Of a stretch of DNA of 64,000 bases, positions 28,504-36,446 are shown piece by piece. How positions within the stretch are numbered: the stretch's first letter is position 1; each line of letters begins with the position of its first letter. Below the pieces are notes generated by a model. The model was given only the letters and a program-made list of their open reading frames with translations, was not told the DNA's origin and searched no databases. Position numbers and translations under genes: made by a program. The stretch is from Rathayibacter oskolensis (GTDB lineage: Bacteria; Actinomycetota; Actinomycetes; Actinomycetales; Microbacteriaceae), in NCBI RefSeq assembly GCF_900177245.1, contig NZ_FXBM01000003.1:372001-436000 (forward strand), in the 5' to 3' direction.

Positions 28504-30668
28504 TGACCGACGACGACGGCCGCGAGCGCGGCGAGCACTCCGGGGCCGACGGCCGTCCCCGCGAGCCCGAGCGGCAGATCGGCGGCAGCGACTGGCTGCT
28601 GCAGCAGCTGAGCGGCGGCCGTCTCAAGAGCATCTTCGACGCGCCGCGTCCGGCTCCGGTCCGGCCGGAGCCCAGTGTTCCGGAGGACGACTCGGGTACC
28701 GCGGCGACTCCGGCGGACGGCCGGGGCGCCGAGACGGCGGAGACCGACTCAGCGGCGGAGACCGACGTTCCGTCGGATGTCGCTGCCGACCCCGAGGCGA
28801 GCAGCGGGGGCTCGGTAGCGGACGATTCCGTCGCCGCTGCCCCTTCGCAGCCCTCGTCCGCCCGTCCCACCGAGGAGGCGTCGCCCGCGGAGCCGCCGCG
28901 GTCATCGACCCTCGGCCGCTGGCCGGCGGCACCGATCACCGTCGACCCCGAAGCGGCCCGACCCCGTGGCTCCCGCGAGGCGCGGGCGGCCGCCGCTCCT
29001 GTCGGCGACGTGGCGTCGAGCTCCGAGCCCGACGAGCCGGTGGACGCCTCCGCGGCGGAGCAGCCCGTCGAGCTCGCACCGGACCCTCGGAGCGGCGGTG
29101 CCGCATCCACGGCGGTGCCGACCGCCGACCCGATCACGGAGCCGTCCGATCAGGAGCAGCCGGCGGCCTCTCGGTCCGAGCCCGAGGAGCCGGAGCCTTC
29201 TGCGCCAACCCCTTCTGCGCCGACCCCTTCTGCACCGACCCCTTCTGATCCCACGCCTTCTGAGCCCGAACCTTCTGATCCGGCGCTCTCGGAGTCCCCC
29301 ACCTCGGATCCGCTGGCACGAGTCGACGACGAGGAGTCCGGCGAATCCCGTGCCGCGTCGTCGCCCGTGGTCGCGCCCGACGCGCCCCGGTCGCCCCGCG
29401 CCGCGTCGCCCGTCGTCGCCGAGCCGCCGGCCACTCGCCCGCCCCTCGCCGCGGCCGAGCCGCCGGCCGACCTGCCCTCCGCGCCGAGCGGGCTGCGCGC
29501 CGCTCAGGAGCGGCCGCGCGGAGACCGACCCGAGGGCGCGACCCCGCCGTCCCCCCGGGAGCCCGAGCCGGAGCCCGGCGCCGTGTACCACTGGCCCGAT
29601 CCGCGCAGCGGCTGGGACCAGCCTCCGGTCTGGGAGGACGTCGTCGCCCCGCGGGACGAGCCGGAGGACGACGGCGGTGACGAGGAGCTGTGGCGCGAGA
29701 CCGCCGGCGCCTACGCCTGGAACCTCGAACCGACCACGGCCGAGGCGGACGCCGACGGCCCGGGTGAGACCGATCCTCCCGCCGACGACGGCGACGACGT
29801 CGGTGCTGCTCCGGCGGCCGAGCCCGAGGCGCCGTTCCGCACGGCCGCCGCGACGGCGCACGTCAACGCGCCCGCGCCCCGCGGCAAGGAGTCGCCCCGC
29901 GGCAAGGGGTCGTCCCGCGGCAAGGCCGCGACCGGCGGTCCGACGGCGCCTCGCGCCCAGGCGGCGCCTCGCAGCAAGGCGGTGCCGCGCGGCCGAGACG
30001 CCTCGCAGACGACGACGGCCGCCGCGACCGCCGCGTCCGTCCCCTCGGTCACCAGCCTGACCGGTCCTCCTCAGGGGCGGGCGAGGAGCCGGCGCCGGCT
30101 CCTGATCGGGTTGATCGCTGCGGGAGCGGTGCTCGTGCTGGCCGCCCTCCTCGCGATCGGCATCGCGGTCGGCTCGGCCACCGGCCCGTCCGACGATGCC
30201 GCGGCCCCCGTGACCACCGACGCCGCGACGACCGAACCCGCCCCCGAGCCGAGCGCCGCCCCGACGGCCGAGATCCCCGCCGTCGGGCCGCTCCCCGCGG
30301 GCACCTGGGCGTGGAGCGCGCTCCTCGGCGGCGAGTGCCTCCAGCCGTTCGACTCGGTCTGGGCCGAGGAGTTCACCGTCGTCGACTGCGCGACGGCCCA
30401 CTCCGGCGAGATGGTCGACACGGGCACGCTGACCGACGCGACGTTCCCGGGGCAGGAGGCCCTCGCGGCCAGCGTCGCCTCGCTCTGCCAGGCCACGGGC
30501 GTCGTCGACGTCACGGGCGCCGGAGCCTACGGAGACGTCCAGGTGTCGGGGTCGTTCCCGGTCACCCAGGAGCAGTGGGACGCAGGAGAGCGCAGCTACT
30601 ACTGCTTCGTCGACCGCGCCGGCGGCGGGGAGCTCCTCGGATCGCTCGACGGGATGCCGTCGGCCTGA
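28503..30668 (+). CDS. membrane protein with a long disordered cytoplasmic region and a septum-formation-like extracellular domain
   Basis: 721 residues. Residues 1 to about 515 are Pro/Ala/Glu/Asp-rich and probably disordered, with a six-unit 15-bp repeat encoding PTPSAPTPSA-type sequence and a basic GKESPRGKGSSRGK patch. One membrane helix (LLIGLIAAGAVLVLAALLAIGIAV, about 535-558 in two parts) is followed by a 150-residue extracellular domain with paired Cys (GGECLQPF, VVDCATAHSGEM, LCQATG, YYCFVD), like the Septum_form (PF13845) family. The role is unknown; a link to the envelope or division is only suggested by family. Translation is likely coupled to pyrE. Confidence 0.75.
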   Translation: MTDDDGRERGEHSGADGRPREPERQIGGSDWLLQQLSGGRLKSIFDAPRPAPVRPEPSVPEDDSGTAATPADGRGAETAETDSAAETDVPSDVAADPEASSGGSVADDSVAAAPSQPSSARPTEEASPAEPPRSSTLGRWPAAPITVDPEAARPRGSREARAAAAPVGDVASSSEPDEPVDASAAEQPVELAPDPRSGGAASTAVPTADPITEPSDQEQPAASRSEPEEPEPSAPTPSAPTPSAPTPSDPTPSEPEPSDPALSESPTSDPLARVDDEESGESRAASSPVVAPDAPRSPRAASPVVAEPPATRPPLAAAEPPADLPSAPSGLRAAQERPRGDRPEGATPPSPREPEPEPGAVYHWPDPRSGWDQPPVWEDVVAPRDEPEDDGGDEELWRETAGAYAWNLEPTTAEADADGPGETDPPADDGDDVGAAPAAEPEAPFRTAAATAHVNAPAPRGKESPRGKGSSRGKAATGGPTAPRAQAAPRSKAVPRGRDASQTTTAAATAASVPSVTSLTGPPQGRARSRRRLLIGLIAAGAVLVLAALLAIGIAVGSATGPSDDAAAPVTTDAATTEPAPEPSAAPTAEIPAVGPLPAGTWAWSALLGGECLQPFDSVWAEEFTVVDCATAHSGEMVDTGTLTDATFPGQEALAASVASLCQATGVVDVTGAGAYGDVQVSGSFPVTQEQWDAGERSYYCFVDRAGGGELLGSLDGMPSA
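29195..29284 (+). repeat. six 15-bp units inside the disordered protein gene
   Basis: Units of the form (G/C)CCTTCTGCGCCGAC encode Pro-Ser-Ala-Pro-Thr. The unit uses CCT and TCT codons that are rare in neighbouring genes, so it was probably copied recently by slippage. Confidence 0.8.
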
Positions 30669-30716
30669 CGCGTCCTCGCGGCCCGCTCTTCAGCCGGACC
30701 GGAGCGGGCCCGCTGG

Positions 30717-30812
30717 TTCGTCGGGCCCGCTCTTCGTCAGGCCCGCCGTTCGTCGGGCCCGCTCGTCGTCAGGCCCGCCGTTCGTCGGGCCCGCTGTTCG
30801 TCGGGCCCGCTG
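30717..30812 (+). repeat. array of six 16-bp direct repeats ending at the -10 of the RNA methyltransferase gene
   Basis: Units start at 30717, 30733, 30749, 30765, 30781 and 30797. Two forms occur: TTCGTCGGGCCCGCT(C/G) and (T/G)TCGTCAGGCCCGCCG; they alternate over the first five units. Each unit has a GGGCCC-like dyad. The last unit ends exactly where the -10 TAGGGT begins, so the -35 region lies inside the array. Confidence 0.85.
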
Positions 30813-30818
30813 TAGGGT
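30813..30818 (+). promoter_or_regulatory. -10 element of the RNA methyltransferase gene (leaderless)
   Basis: TAGGGT directly after the 16-bp repeat array and 9 nt before the GTG at 30827. Confidence 0.5.
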
Positions 30819-30826
30819 TTCGGTTC

Positions 30827-31486
30827 GTGGACGAGAACGAGGTGCCGGGCGCGAGCGGCCCCTCCGCCTCCCTCGAGGCCACGACGAACGGCGTGGGGCC
30901 GTGGCGGGGGGAGTGGCCCGCCGACGAGCGACTCGACCCCGAGCTGCTCGCCCACGGCGACGCGCGCAATGTGATCGACCGCTTCCGCTACTGGCGGATG
31001 GACGCGATCGTCGCCGAGCTCGACCGCACCCGGCACCCGTTCCACGTGGCCATCGAGAACTGGCAGCACGACATGAACATCGGCTCGATCGTCCGCAGCG
31101 CCAACGCCTTCGGCGCGAGCAGCGTGCACATCGTCGGCCGTCGGCGCTGGAACAAGCGCGGCGCCATGGTGACCGACCGCTACCAGCACGTGCAGCACCA
31201 CGAGACCGTCGCCGATCTGGTGCAGTGGTCGGCCGACGAGGAGGTGGCGCTGATCGCGATCGACAACGTGCCGGGCTCCGTCCCTCTCGAGACCTACCGG
31301 CTGCCCGAGCGCTGCGTCCTGCTCTTCGGGCAGGAGGGGCCGGGGCTGTCGGAGGAGGCGATCGCCGCCTCCGACGCCGTCGTCGAGATCACGCAGTTCG
31401 GCTCGACCCGCTCGATCAACGCGTCGGCCGCCGCCGCCGTCGCCATGCACGCCTGGGTGCTGCAGCACGTCGGCTTCGACTCCTGA
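30827..31486 (+). CDS. SpoU/TrmH-type RNA 2'-O-methyltransferase
   Basis: 219 residues. The three SPOUT motifs are visible: NIGSIVRSANAFG (motif 1), RCVLLFGQEGPGLSEE (motif 2) and TRSINASAAAAVAMH (motif 3), which together form the knotted S-adenosylmethionine site. It methylates the ribose of tRNA or rRNA; the target cannot be told. The start is GTG at 30827, which follows the -10 and array; a reading extended to 30311 overlaps the previous gene and is rejected. It converges with the HAD gene. Confidence 0.9.
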   Translation: MDENEVPGASGPSASLEATTNGVGPWRGEWPADERLDPELLAHGDARNVIDRFRYWRMDAIVAELDRTRHPFHVAIENWQHDMNIGSIVRSANAFGASSVHIVGRRRWNKRGAMVTDRYQHVQHHETVADLVQWSADEEVALIAIDNVPGSVPLETYRLPERCVLLFGQEGPGLSEEAIAASDAVVEITQFGSTRSINASAAAAVAMHAWVLQHVGFDS

Positions 31487-31516
31487 CCGGGATCCCCTCA
31501 CCGGCAGGAGGTCGGC

Positions 31517-32335
31517 TCAGACGACCTCGACCGGCGGGAACTCCGACTCGAACGGCTCCGACGAGAGCATCTCGTGCACGCCGCTGAGCACCTCGTCGGG
31601 GCGGAACGGGTACCGCTCCATCTCGGCGCGATCACTGATGCCGGTCAGCACCAGGACCGTGTGCAGGCCGGCCTCGATGCCGGCGATGATGTCCGTGTCC
31701 ATCCGGTCGCCGATCATGCCGGTGTTCTCGCTGTGCGCACCGATCTTGTTCATCGCGGAGCGGAACATCATCGGGTTCGGCTTGCCGACGACGTACGGAT
31801 CCTTGCCCGTGGCCTTGGTGATCAGCGCGGCGATCGCACCCGTCGCGGGCATCACGCCCTCGGCACTCGGACCGGTCGCATCCGGGTTCGTCACGATGAA
31901 GCGGGCGCCGTTGACGATGAGGCGGATCGCCTTCGTGATGGCCTCGAAGCTGTAGTTGCGGGTCTCTCCGACGACGACGTAGTCGGGCGCCGTCTCGGTC
32001 ATGATGAAGCCGGCCTCGTGGAGGGCCGTGGTGATCCCCGCCTCGCCGATGACGAAGGCGCTGCCCCCGGGGATCTGCGACGCGCAGAAGTCGGCTGTCG
32101 CGAGCGCGCTCGTCCAGATCCGCTCCTCCGGCACGTGCAGACCCGACGCCCGGAGCCGCGCCGCCAGGTCGCGCGGCGTGAAGATCGAGTTGTTCGTGAG
32201 CACCAGGAACGGGACACCGGTGTCCGTCCACTCCTGGATCAGCTCGGGCGCCCCGGGGAGCGCCTTGTTCTCGTGCACCAGCACGCCGTCCATGTCGGTG
32301 AGCCAGCACTCGACCTCATTGCGGTTCGTTGCCAT
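31517..32335 (-). CDS. HAD-IIA phosphatase, NagD-like
   Basis: 272 residues. Motif I DMDGVL (nucleophile Asp), motif II LTNNSIFTPRDLAARL, a C2A-type cap, the motif III Lys region VGKPNPMMF and motif IV MIGDRMDTDIIAGIEAG are all present. HAD-IIA enzymes dephosphorylate nucleotides or sugar phosphates such as UMP and glycerol phosphate; the specific substrate is open. Leaderless ATG. Its upstream region contains the first copy of the 88-bp hairpin element. Confidence 0.92.
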   Translation of the reverse strand: MATNRNEVECWLTDMDGVLVHENKALPGAPELIQEWTDTGVPFLVLTNNSIFTPRDLAARLRASGLHVPEERIWTSALATADFCASQIPGGSAFVIGEAGITTALHEAGFIMTETAPDYVVVGETRNYSFEAITKAIRLIVNGARFIVTNPDATGPSAEGVMPATGAIAALITKATGKDPYVVGKPNPMMFRSAMNKIGAHSENTGMIGDRMDTDIIAGIEAGLHTVLVLTGISDRAEMERYPFRPDEVLSGVHEMLSSEPFESEFPPVEVV

Positions 32336-32341
32336 GCGTCG

Positions 32342-32347
32342 ATGCTA
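32342..32347 (-). promoter_or_regulatory. -10 element of the HAD-IIA gene (leaderless)
   Basis: TAGCAT on the minus strand, 7 nt before the ATG; 4 bp from the arm of the hairpin element. Confidence 0.6.
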
Positions 32348-32351
32348 TCCG

Positions 32352-32457
32352 CGGATCGTCGTCCGGTCGCGGCGCTCGCGGCGTTGTCGTCGGTCGCCGT
32401 AGCTCCGCTACGACTCCCTCCTCCGCCTTGCCATCACCACGACCGGACGACGATCCG
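32352..32457. repeat. 88-bp hairpin element, copy 1
   Basis: The core 32361-32448 matches 33004-33091 with about five differences in 88 positions. Arms CGGATCGTCGTCCGGTCG (32352-32369) and its exact reverse complement (32440-32457) bound it. The interior contains a small hairpin GTAGC-TCC-GCTAC. It fills the divergent region between the HAD-IIA and DUF3151 promoters. The outer 9 bases of the arms are not shared with copy 2. Confidence 0.85.
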
Positions 32458-32510
32458 ACCGAGGGGTGATCGAGAGGGCTGCTCCCCGGATCGGCACAGG
32501 GGGAGCGGGT

Positions 32511-32516
32511 TAGCCT
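32511..32516 (+). promoter_or_regulatory. -10 element of the DUF3151 gene (leaderless)
   Basis: TAGCCT ending 7 nt before the ATG. Confidence 0.6.
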
Positions 32517-32522
32517 GGGGGC

Positions 32523-33002
32523 ATGAGTGGCGAGAACCTGCTGGGCCCCGAACCGACCCTCCTCCCCGACGAGCCCGCGGTCACCGCGGCCCTCGCCAAG
32601 CACGCGAGCCCGGGAGCCGTCGAGTTCGCCGCCCTCGCGGCCGCCCACCCCCGATCGCCCCTGGCCTGGGCCCTCCTCGCCGACAGCGTCTGGGGCATCG
32701 ACGCCGCACTCCCCTCCTACGCCTACGCCCGCGTCGGCTACCACCGCGGACTCGACCTCCTCCGCACCGCCGGCTGGCGCGGACAGGGCCCGATCCCCTG
32801 GCGCCACGGACCCAACCGCGGCTTCCTCCTCGCGCTCTACGCCCTCCGCCGCGCCGCCGAATCGATCGGCGAGACCGACGAGGTCGACCGCCTGACCAGC
32901 TTCCTCCAGCAGGCCGACCCCCTCGCCATCCCCGAGATCGAGCGGTACCACGAGGATGCGCTCCCCCCCACCGCCGCCATCGTCATCCTCGGAGCTGATT
33001 AG
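32523..33002 (+). CDS. DUF3151 family protein
   Basis: 159 residues, matching in length and sequence pattern the actinobacterial DUF3151 family (SPLAWALLADSVW; AYARVGYHRGLDLLRTAGWRGQGPIPW in parts; NRGFLLALYALRRAAESIGE). Mostly helical and cytoplasmic, function unknown. The gene is bracketed by the two copies of the 88-bp hairpin element in the same orientation, and its last two codons and stop form the left arm of copy 2, so the element sets the protein's C-terminus. Confidence 0.85.
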   Translation: MSGENLLGPEPTLLPDEPAVTAALAKHASPGAVEFAALAAAHPRSPLAWALLADSVWGIDAALPSYAYARVGYHRGLDLLRTAGWRGQGPIPWRHGPNRGFLLALYALRRAAESIGETDEVDRLTSFLQQADPLAIPEIERYHEDALPPTAAIVILGAD

Positions 33003-33101
33003 CGTCCGGTCACGGCGCTCGCGGCGTTGTCGTCGGTCGCCGTAGCTCCGCTACGCCTCCCTCCTCCGCCTTGCGATCACCGCAACCGGACGCTAATCAG
33101 C
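32994..33101. repeat. 88-bp hairpin element, copy 2
   Basis: Core 33004-33091. The arms GCTGATTAGCGTCCGGT (32994-33010) and its exact reverse complement (33085-33101) are 17 bp. The left arm contains the DUF3151 stop codon TAG. The shared core begins at GTCCGGT; outward of that the arms differ from copy 1 but each copy still pairs with itself. Confidence 0.85.
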
Positions 33102-33120
33102 ACTCCTGGTGAGGGGGCGG

Positions 33121-33219
33121 GGCCGTGCCTGCGGCACGAGCCGGGGAAGGGGGCCGTGCCTGCGGCACGAGCCAGTAGGGGGGCCGTGCCTGCGGCACGA
33201 GCCGGGGGAGGGGCCGTGA
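33121..33219. repeat. three tandem hairpins between convergent genes
   Basis: Three copies, about 30 bp apart (33121-33142, 33152-33173, 33182-33203), each with a perfect stem CGTGCC-TGC-GGCACG, and a fourth half copy at 33212. They lie between the convergent DUF3151 and MFS genes. They probably act as stacked terminators, though no T-run follows. Confidence 0.75.
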
Positions 33220-33249
33220 CTTCGGGCGGGCTCCTCTGGGGGCTCGGCC

Positions 33250-34488
33250 TCAGCGGGCGGCGGGGCGGCGGCGCAGGAGGAGGGCGGTCGCGGCGGTCAG
33301 GAGGGCGCCGAGGGCGGCGGCGGAGGCGGTGACGGCGAAGCCGGACTGGGTGCCGGCCGACTCGACGGCCAGGCCGCCGAGGGTGGAGCCGGCGGTGACG
33401 CCCAGGGCGAGGCCCGTGGGAGGCCAGGCGAGCGCCTCCGTGAGACGGCGACGGGGCGAGATCGCCTCGACGAGGCTCGAACCGGTGATGAGCAGCGGCG
33501 AGGTCGCGAGACCCGCGACGAAGGCGAGCACGGCGAGGATCGGCAGGGACTCCGCGAGCAGGAGGACGGGCACGACGACGCCGAAGAGCACGCCGGCCGC
33601 GACGAAACGCGAGCGGGGCGAGCCGGGGAGGCGAGCCGCTCCGACGACGACACCGGTGAGCACGCTGCCGATGCTGTACGCCGACAGCAGCAGGCCGGAG
33701 GCGGCGCCGGCGCCCGCATCCTCCGCCGTCGCGATCGCGGCGACGTTGAACGAGCCGAAGACCCCGCCGATCGAGGCGAAGACGGCCACGACCCCGACGA
33801 GCCCGAGCGGGAGGCGGACGCGCGCCTGAGCCCTGTCGGCGGGAGCACTCGCGAGGGGAGGCTGCGTCGCGACCTGGACGAGCAGCGAGACGCCGCCCAC
33901 GAGGCCGATCGCGAGCCCCACGAGGACTCCCGCCGCGGGATGCACGAGGGACGCGAGAAGAGTCACCACCGGCGGCGCGACGACGAAGGCGGCCTCGTCG
34001 GCGACCGACTCGACCGAGTAGGCGGTGTGACGCAGAGCGGGATCGGACGTCGCAGCGCTCCAGCGCGCACGGACGGCGGACCCGATGTCGATCACGGCGG
34101 CGCCCGCGACGATCGCGAGAGCGAACCAGCTCCACACCGGCGCGCCGAGCAGCACCGCGGTGACGAGCCCGAGGGAGGCAGCGACCAGTACCGGCAGCGA
34201 CAGCGCGAGTGCGCGGCGCTGCCCCCAGCGGTCCATCACGCGCGACCAGAGCGGACCTGCCGCAGCGAGGGCGAGCGTGAGGGTGCCCGAGACCGCGCCG
34301 CCCAGCGCGTAGCTGCCCGAGGCGTCGGCTACCAGGACGAGGACGCCGATCGCGAGGCTCCCCTTGGGGAAGCGGCCGAACCAGCCCGACGACGAGAAGG
34401 CCAGCGAGCCGGGAAGCGCGAAGGCCTGCGCGTACCGGCCCGACGCCCGCCCGAGTGCGGAGCGCGGAGGAGCCTGGGGGTCTGGCAT
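33250..34488 (-). CDS. MFS transporter
   Basis: 412 residues with about twelve hydrophobic segments. The loop 2-3 motif appears as SRVMDRWGQRRAL, and there is a basic central loop (PADRAQARVR). Members of this group are proton-coupled drug or sugar exporters; nothing here defines the cargo. The C-terminus ends in LLLRRRPAAR. Upstream, 134 bp separate it from the divergent MmcQ gene. Confidence 0.88.
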   Translation of the reverse strand: MPDPQAPPRSALGRASGRYAQAFALPGSLAFSSSGWFGRFPKGSLAIGVLVLVADASGSYALGGAVSGTLTLALAAAGPLWSRVMDRWGQRRALALSLPVLVAASLGLVTAVLLGAPVWSWFALAIVAGAAVIDIGSAVRARWSAATSDPALRHTAYSVESVADEAAFVVAPPVVTLLASLVHPAAGVLVGLAIGLVGGVSLLVQVATQPPLASAPADRAQARVRLPLGLVGVVAVFASIGGVFGSFNVAAIATAEDAGAGAASGLLLSAYSIGSVLTGVVVGAARLPGSPRSRFVAAGVLFGVVVPVLLLAESLPILAVLAFVAGLATSPLLITGSSLVEAISPRRRLTEALAWPPTGLALGVTAGSTLGGLAVESAGTQSGFAVTASAAALGALLTAATALLLRRRPAAR

Positions 34489-34610
34489 GCGTCGATCCCG
34501 ATTCCTGGACGACCGAAAGCGGAGGACGCTCCACTGGCTGCTCGGACGACCGGACGAGTCTACCGACCGGGACGGGTGCGCCTCCGGATGCGGTGACTCG
34601 GCCCCGCGAG

Positions 34611-34616
34611 CAGAAT
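34611..34616 (+). promoter_or_regulatory. -10 element of the MmcQ gene (leaderless)
   Basis: CAGAAT ending 7 nt before the ATG. Confidence 0.45.
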
Positions 34617-34622
34617 GGGGCT

Positions 34623-35006
34623 ATGCACGTCGATGCCCTCACGACCCTCCTGAACGAGCTGCCGGGCGCCGAGGCGAGTCACCCCTTCGGGCCCGAGACC
34701 CGCGTCTGGAAGGTCGGCGGCAAGGTGTTCGCGCTCGAGTCCGAGCGGTTTGGCCGCCCGGTCGTCAGCGTGAAGGCCCTGCCCGAGAACGTGGTGCACC
34801 TGGTCGCCGGAGTCGACGGGGTCGAGCCCGGTTACCACCTGAACAAGCGGCACTGGGTGACCGTCGACGCGGGCGGACGGGTGGAGGAGGGGCTCCTCCT
34901 CGAGCTGGTGGCGGAGTCGCACGCGATCATCGTCGCGAAGCTGCCGCGCCGACTCCGCCTGGCACTCGACGGCACGGCGAGCGGCTCGTTCGACGAGGAC
35001 CGCTGA
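34623..35006 (+). CDS. MmcQ/YjbR family protein
   Basis: 127 residues. YjbR-fold features: LNELPGAEASHPFGPETRVWKVGGKVFAL, the Lys-rich strand KALPENV, and YHLNKRHWVTVD. YjbR-like proteins have a CyaY-like fold and are annotated as DNA-binding, but their role is not established. An in-frame upstream reading from 34455 is rejected because it overlaps the divergent MFS promoter. Confidence 0.85.
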   Translation: MHVDALTTLLNELPGAEASHPFGPETRVWKVGGKVFALESERFGRPVVSVKALPENVVHLVAGVDGVEPGYHLNKRHWVTVDAGGRVEEGLLLELVAESHAIIVAKLPRRLRLALDGTASGSFDEDR

Positions 35007-35016
35007 CCGGCGCGGG

Positions 35017-35769
35017 TCAGATGCCGTAGGAGCGGAGGTACGCGGCGGTGTCCTGCCAGCCCTCGACGGCGAAGCACTCGACGCCCATGGCCTTCACCGG
35101 GTAGTCGTTGCCGTCGGGGTCGAGGCGGTCGCCGACGAAGATCATCTCGTCGAGGGGGATGCCGGTGATCTCGGTCAGCTTGTTCATCCCGTAGGCCTTG
35201 TCGATGCCCTTGCGGGTGATGTCGACCGACGTGGAGCCGCCGGAGCGGACCTCGAGGTCGGGCAGTACGGCCTGGACGGCCTCGCGGAGCGTGTTCTTCT
35301 TGACGCCGTCCGGGTCCCACGCCTGCTTGATCGGCACGGGCGCGGCCTGGCCGAGGGCCGAGAAGGTGATCTGGGAGTCGCGGTCCTCGAGGATGGGGCC
35401 CCAGGTCTCGGACTCCCAGTAGCCGAGCTCCTTCGCCTTCTCCTCGACGGCGGCGAGGGCGCGGGACTTCTCGTCGTCGGTGAGGTTCTCGGCGTAGATC
35501 TGCTTCCAGTCGCCGTCGTCGTAGCGGTAGTACTGCGTGCCGCAGGTCGGCATCAGGTGCAGCTTCGCGAGCACCTCGGGGTCGGCGCCCTGGAGGCGGT
35601 CGAGGACCTGCATGCGGAACTGCGCGATCTGCCCGCCCGAGATGATGCAGACCTCCGTGGCCTTCAGCAGCCGCACGAAGAGATCGGCCATGACCGGGTC
35701 GACGGGGGACTTCGAGGCGGCGAGGGTGTCGTCGAGGTCGAAGGCCATCAGGCGGGGCAGGGTGCTCAT
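35017..35769 (-). CDS. HAD-IIB hydrolase, phosphomannomutase-like
   Basis: 250 residues. Motif I DLDDTL, a C2B cap, GSTSVDITRKGIDKAYGMNKL (the block by which HAD-IIB enzymes bind the substrate and Lys) and motif IV FVGDRLDPDGNDY. It resembles eukaryote-type phosphomannomutases and sucrose-phosphate phosphatases. A sugar-phosphate substrate is likely; mutase versus phosphatase activity cannot be told from sequence. It converges with the MmcQ gene. Confidence 0.88.
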   Translation of the reverse strand: MSTLPRLMAFDLDDTLAASKSPVDPVMADLFVRLLKATEVCIISGGQIAQFRMQVLDRLQGADPEVLAKLHLMPTCGTQYYRYDDGDWKQIYAENLTDDEKSRALAAVEEKAKELGYWESETWGPILEDRDSQITFSALGQAAPVPIKQAWDPDGVKKNTLREAVQAVLPDLEVRSGGSTSVDITRKGIDKAYGMNKLTEITGIPLDEMIFVGDRLDPDGNDYPVKAMGVECFAVEGWQDTAAYLRSYGI

Positions 35770-35882
35770 GGATCTCGTTTCACGGTGTGCGGACGGGAGG
35801 GCGCGGTGCGCGGTATCGAGGATACGGGGCCGCGCGGCCGTCCCGCCTCCGGCCGCGCGCCGCCCGGAGGCCGTTCCTCGCG

Positions 35883-35888
35883 CAGACT
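35883..35888 (+). promoter_or_regulatory. -10 element of the DoxX gene (leaderless)
   Basis: CAGACT ending 7 nt before the ATG. Confidence 0.4.
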
Positions 35889-35894
35889 GGAGGC

Positions 35895-36347
35895 ATGCCC
35901 ACCCCGACGCCCCCCGCCGACGGAGGACGCCGCTCCGTCCCGCGCACGATCGCCCGGATCCTCCTGGGGCTCGTGCTCGTCACGGCCGGAGCGGGTCATC
36001 TGACCTTCGCGCGGCAGTCCTTCCAGGCGCAGGTGCCGCCGTGGCTCCCGTTCGATCCCGACGTCGTGGTCGTCGCGTCGGGGGTGGTCGAAGTCGTGCT
36101 CGGGCTCTCGCTCGTGCTGCTGGCCCGGTGGCGCGTGGTCGTCGGAGTCGTGGTCGCCGCGTTCTTCGTGGCGGTGTTCCCGGGCAACGTCTCGCAGCTC
36201 GTCACCCGCACGTCGGCCTTCGGGCTCGAGACCGACGCCGCTCGCGCAGTCCGGCTCGTCTTCCAGCCGCTGCTCGTGGTGTGGGCGCTGTGGTCGACGG
36301 GTGCGTTCTCGGCCTGGCGGGCGCGTCGGAGCGGGGCTCGGGGCTGA
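35895..36347 (+). CDS. DoxX-like membrane protein
   Basis: 150 residues, four hydrophobic helices: ARILLGLVLVTAGAGHL, a second at VVVVASGVVEVVLGLSLVLL, then VVVGVVVAAFFVAVFPG and LVFQPLLVVWALWSTG. The GHLTFAR and PGNVSQ motifs are typical of the DoxX/MauE-related family. Role unknown; some members take part in redox or membrane-integrity systems. Confidence 0.8.
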   Translation: MPTPTPPADGGRRSVPRTIARILLGLVLVTAGAGHLTFARQSFQAQVPPWLPFDPDVVVVASGVVEVVLGLSLVLLARWRVVVGVVVAAFFVAVFPGNVSQLVTRTSAFGLETDAARAVRLVFQPLLVVWALWSTGAFSAWRARRSGARG

Positions 36348-36390
36348 GCGCAGCGGGCAGCCCCGCGCAGCTGCTGGTCGCGCGAGGTCG

Positions 36391-36430
36391 TTCGGCTCGC
36401 GGAAGGCCGTTCGGGTTCCGCGAGCGGCGG
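36391..36430. repeat. short GAGCCGAACG-family hairpin
   Basis: GCTCGCGGAA (36395-36404) pairs with TTCCGCGAGC (36416-36425). It lies between the convergent DoxX and LuxR genes and is likely their shared terminator. Confidence 0.6.
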
Positions 36431-36446
36431 GCCGCACCGCGCTCGC

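Noticed and set aside
30717-30812. CRISPR or tRNA-like repeat cluster
   Set aside because: 16-bp units abut each other directly and end at a promoter; no spacers and no cloverleaf.
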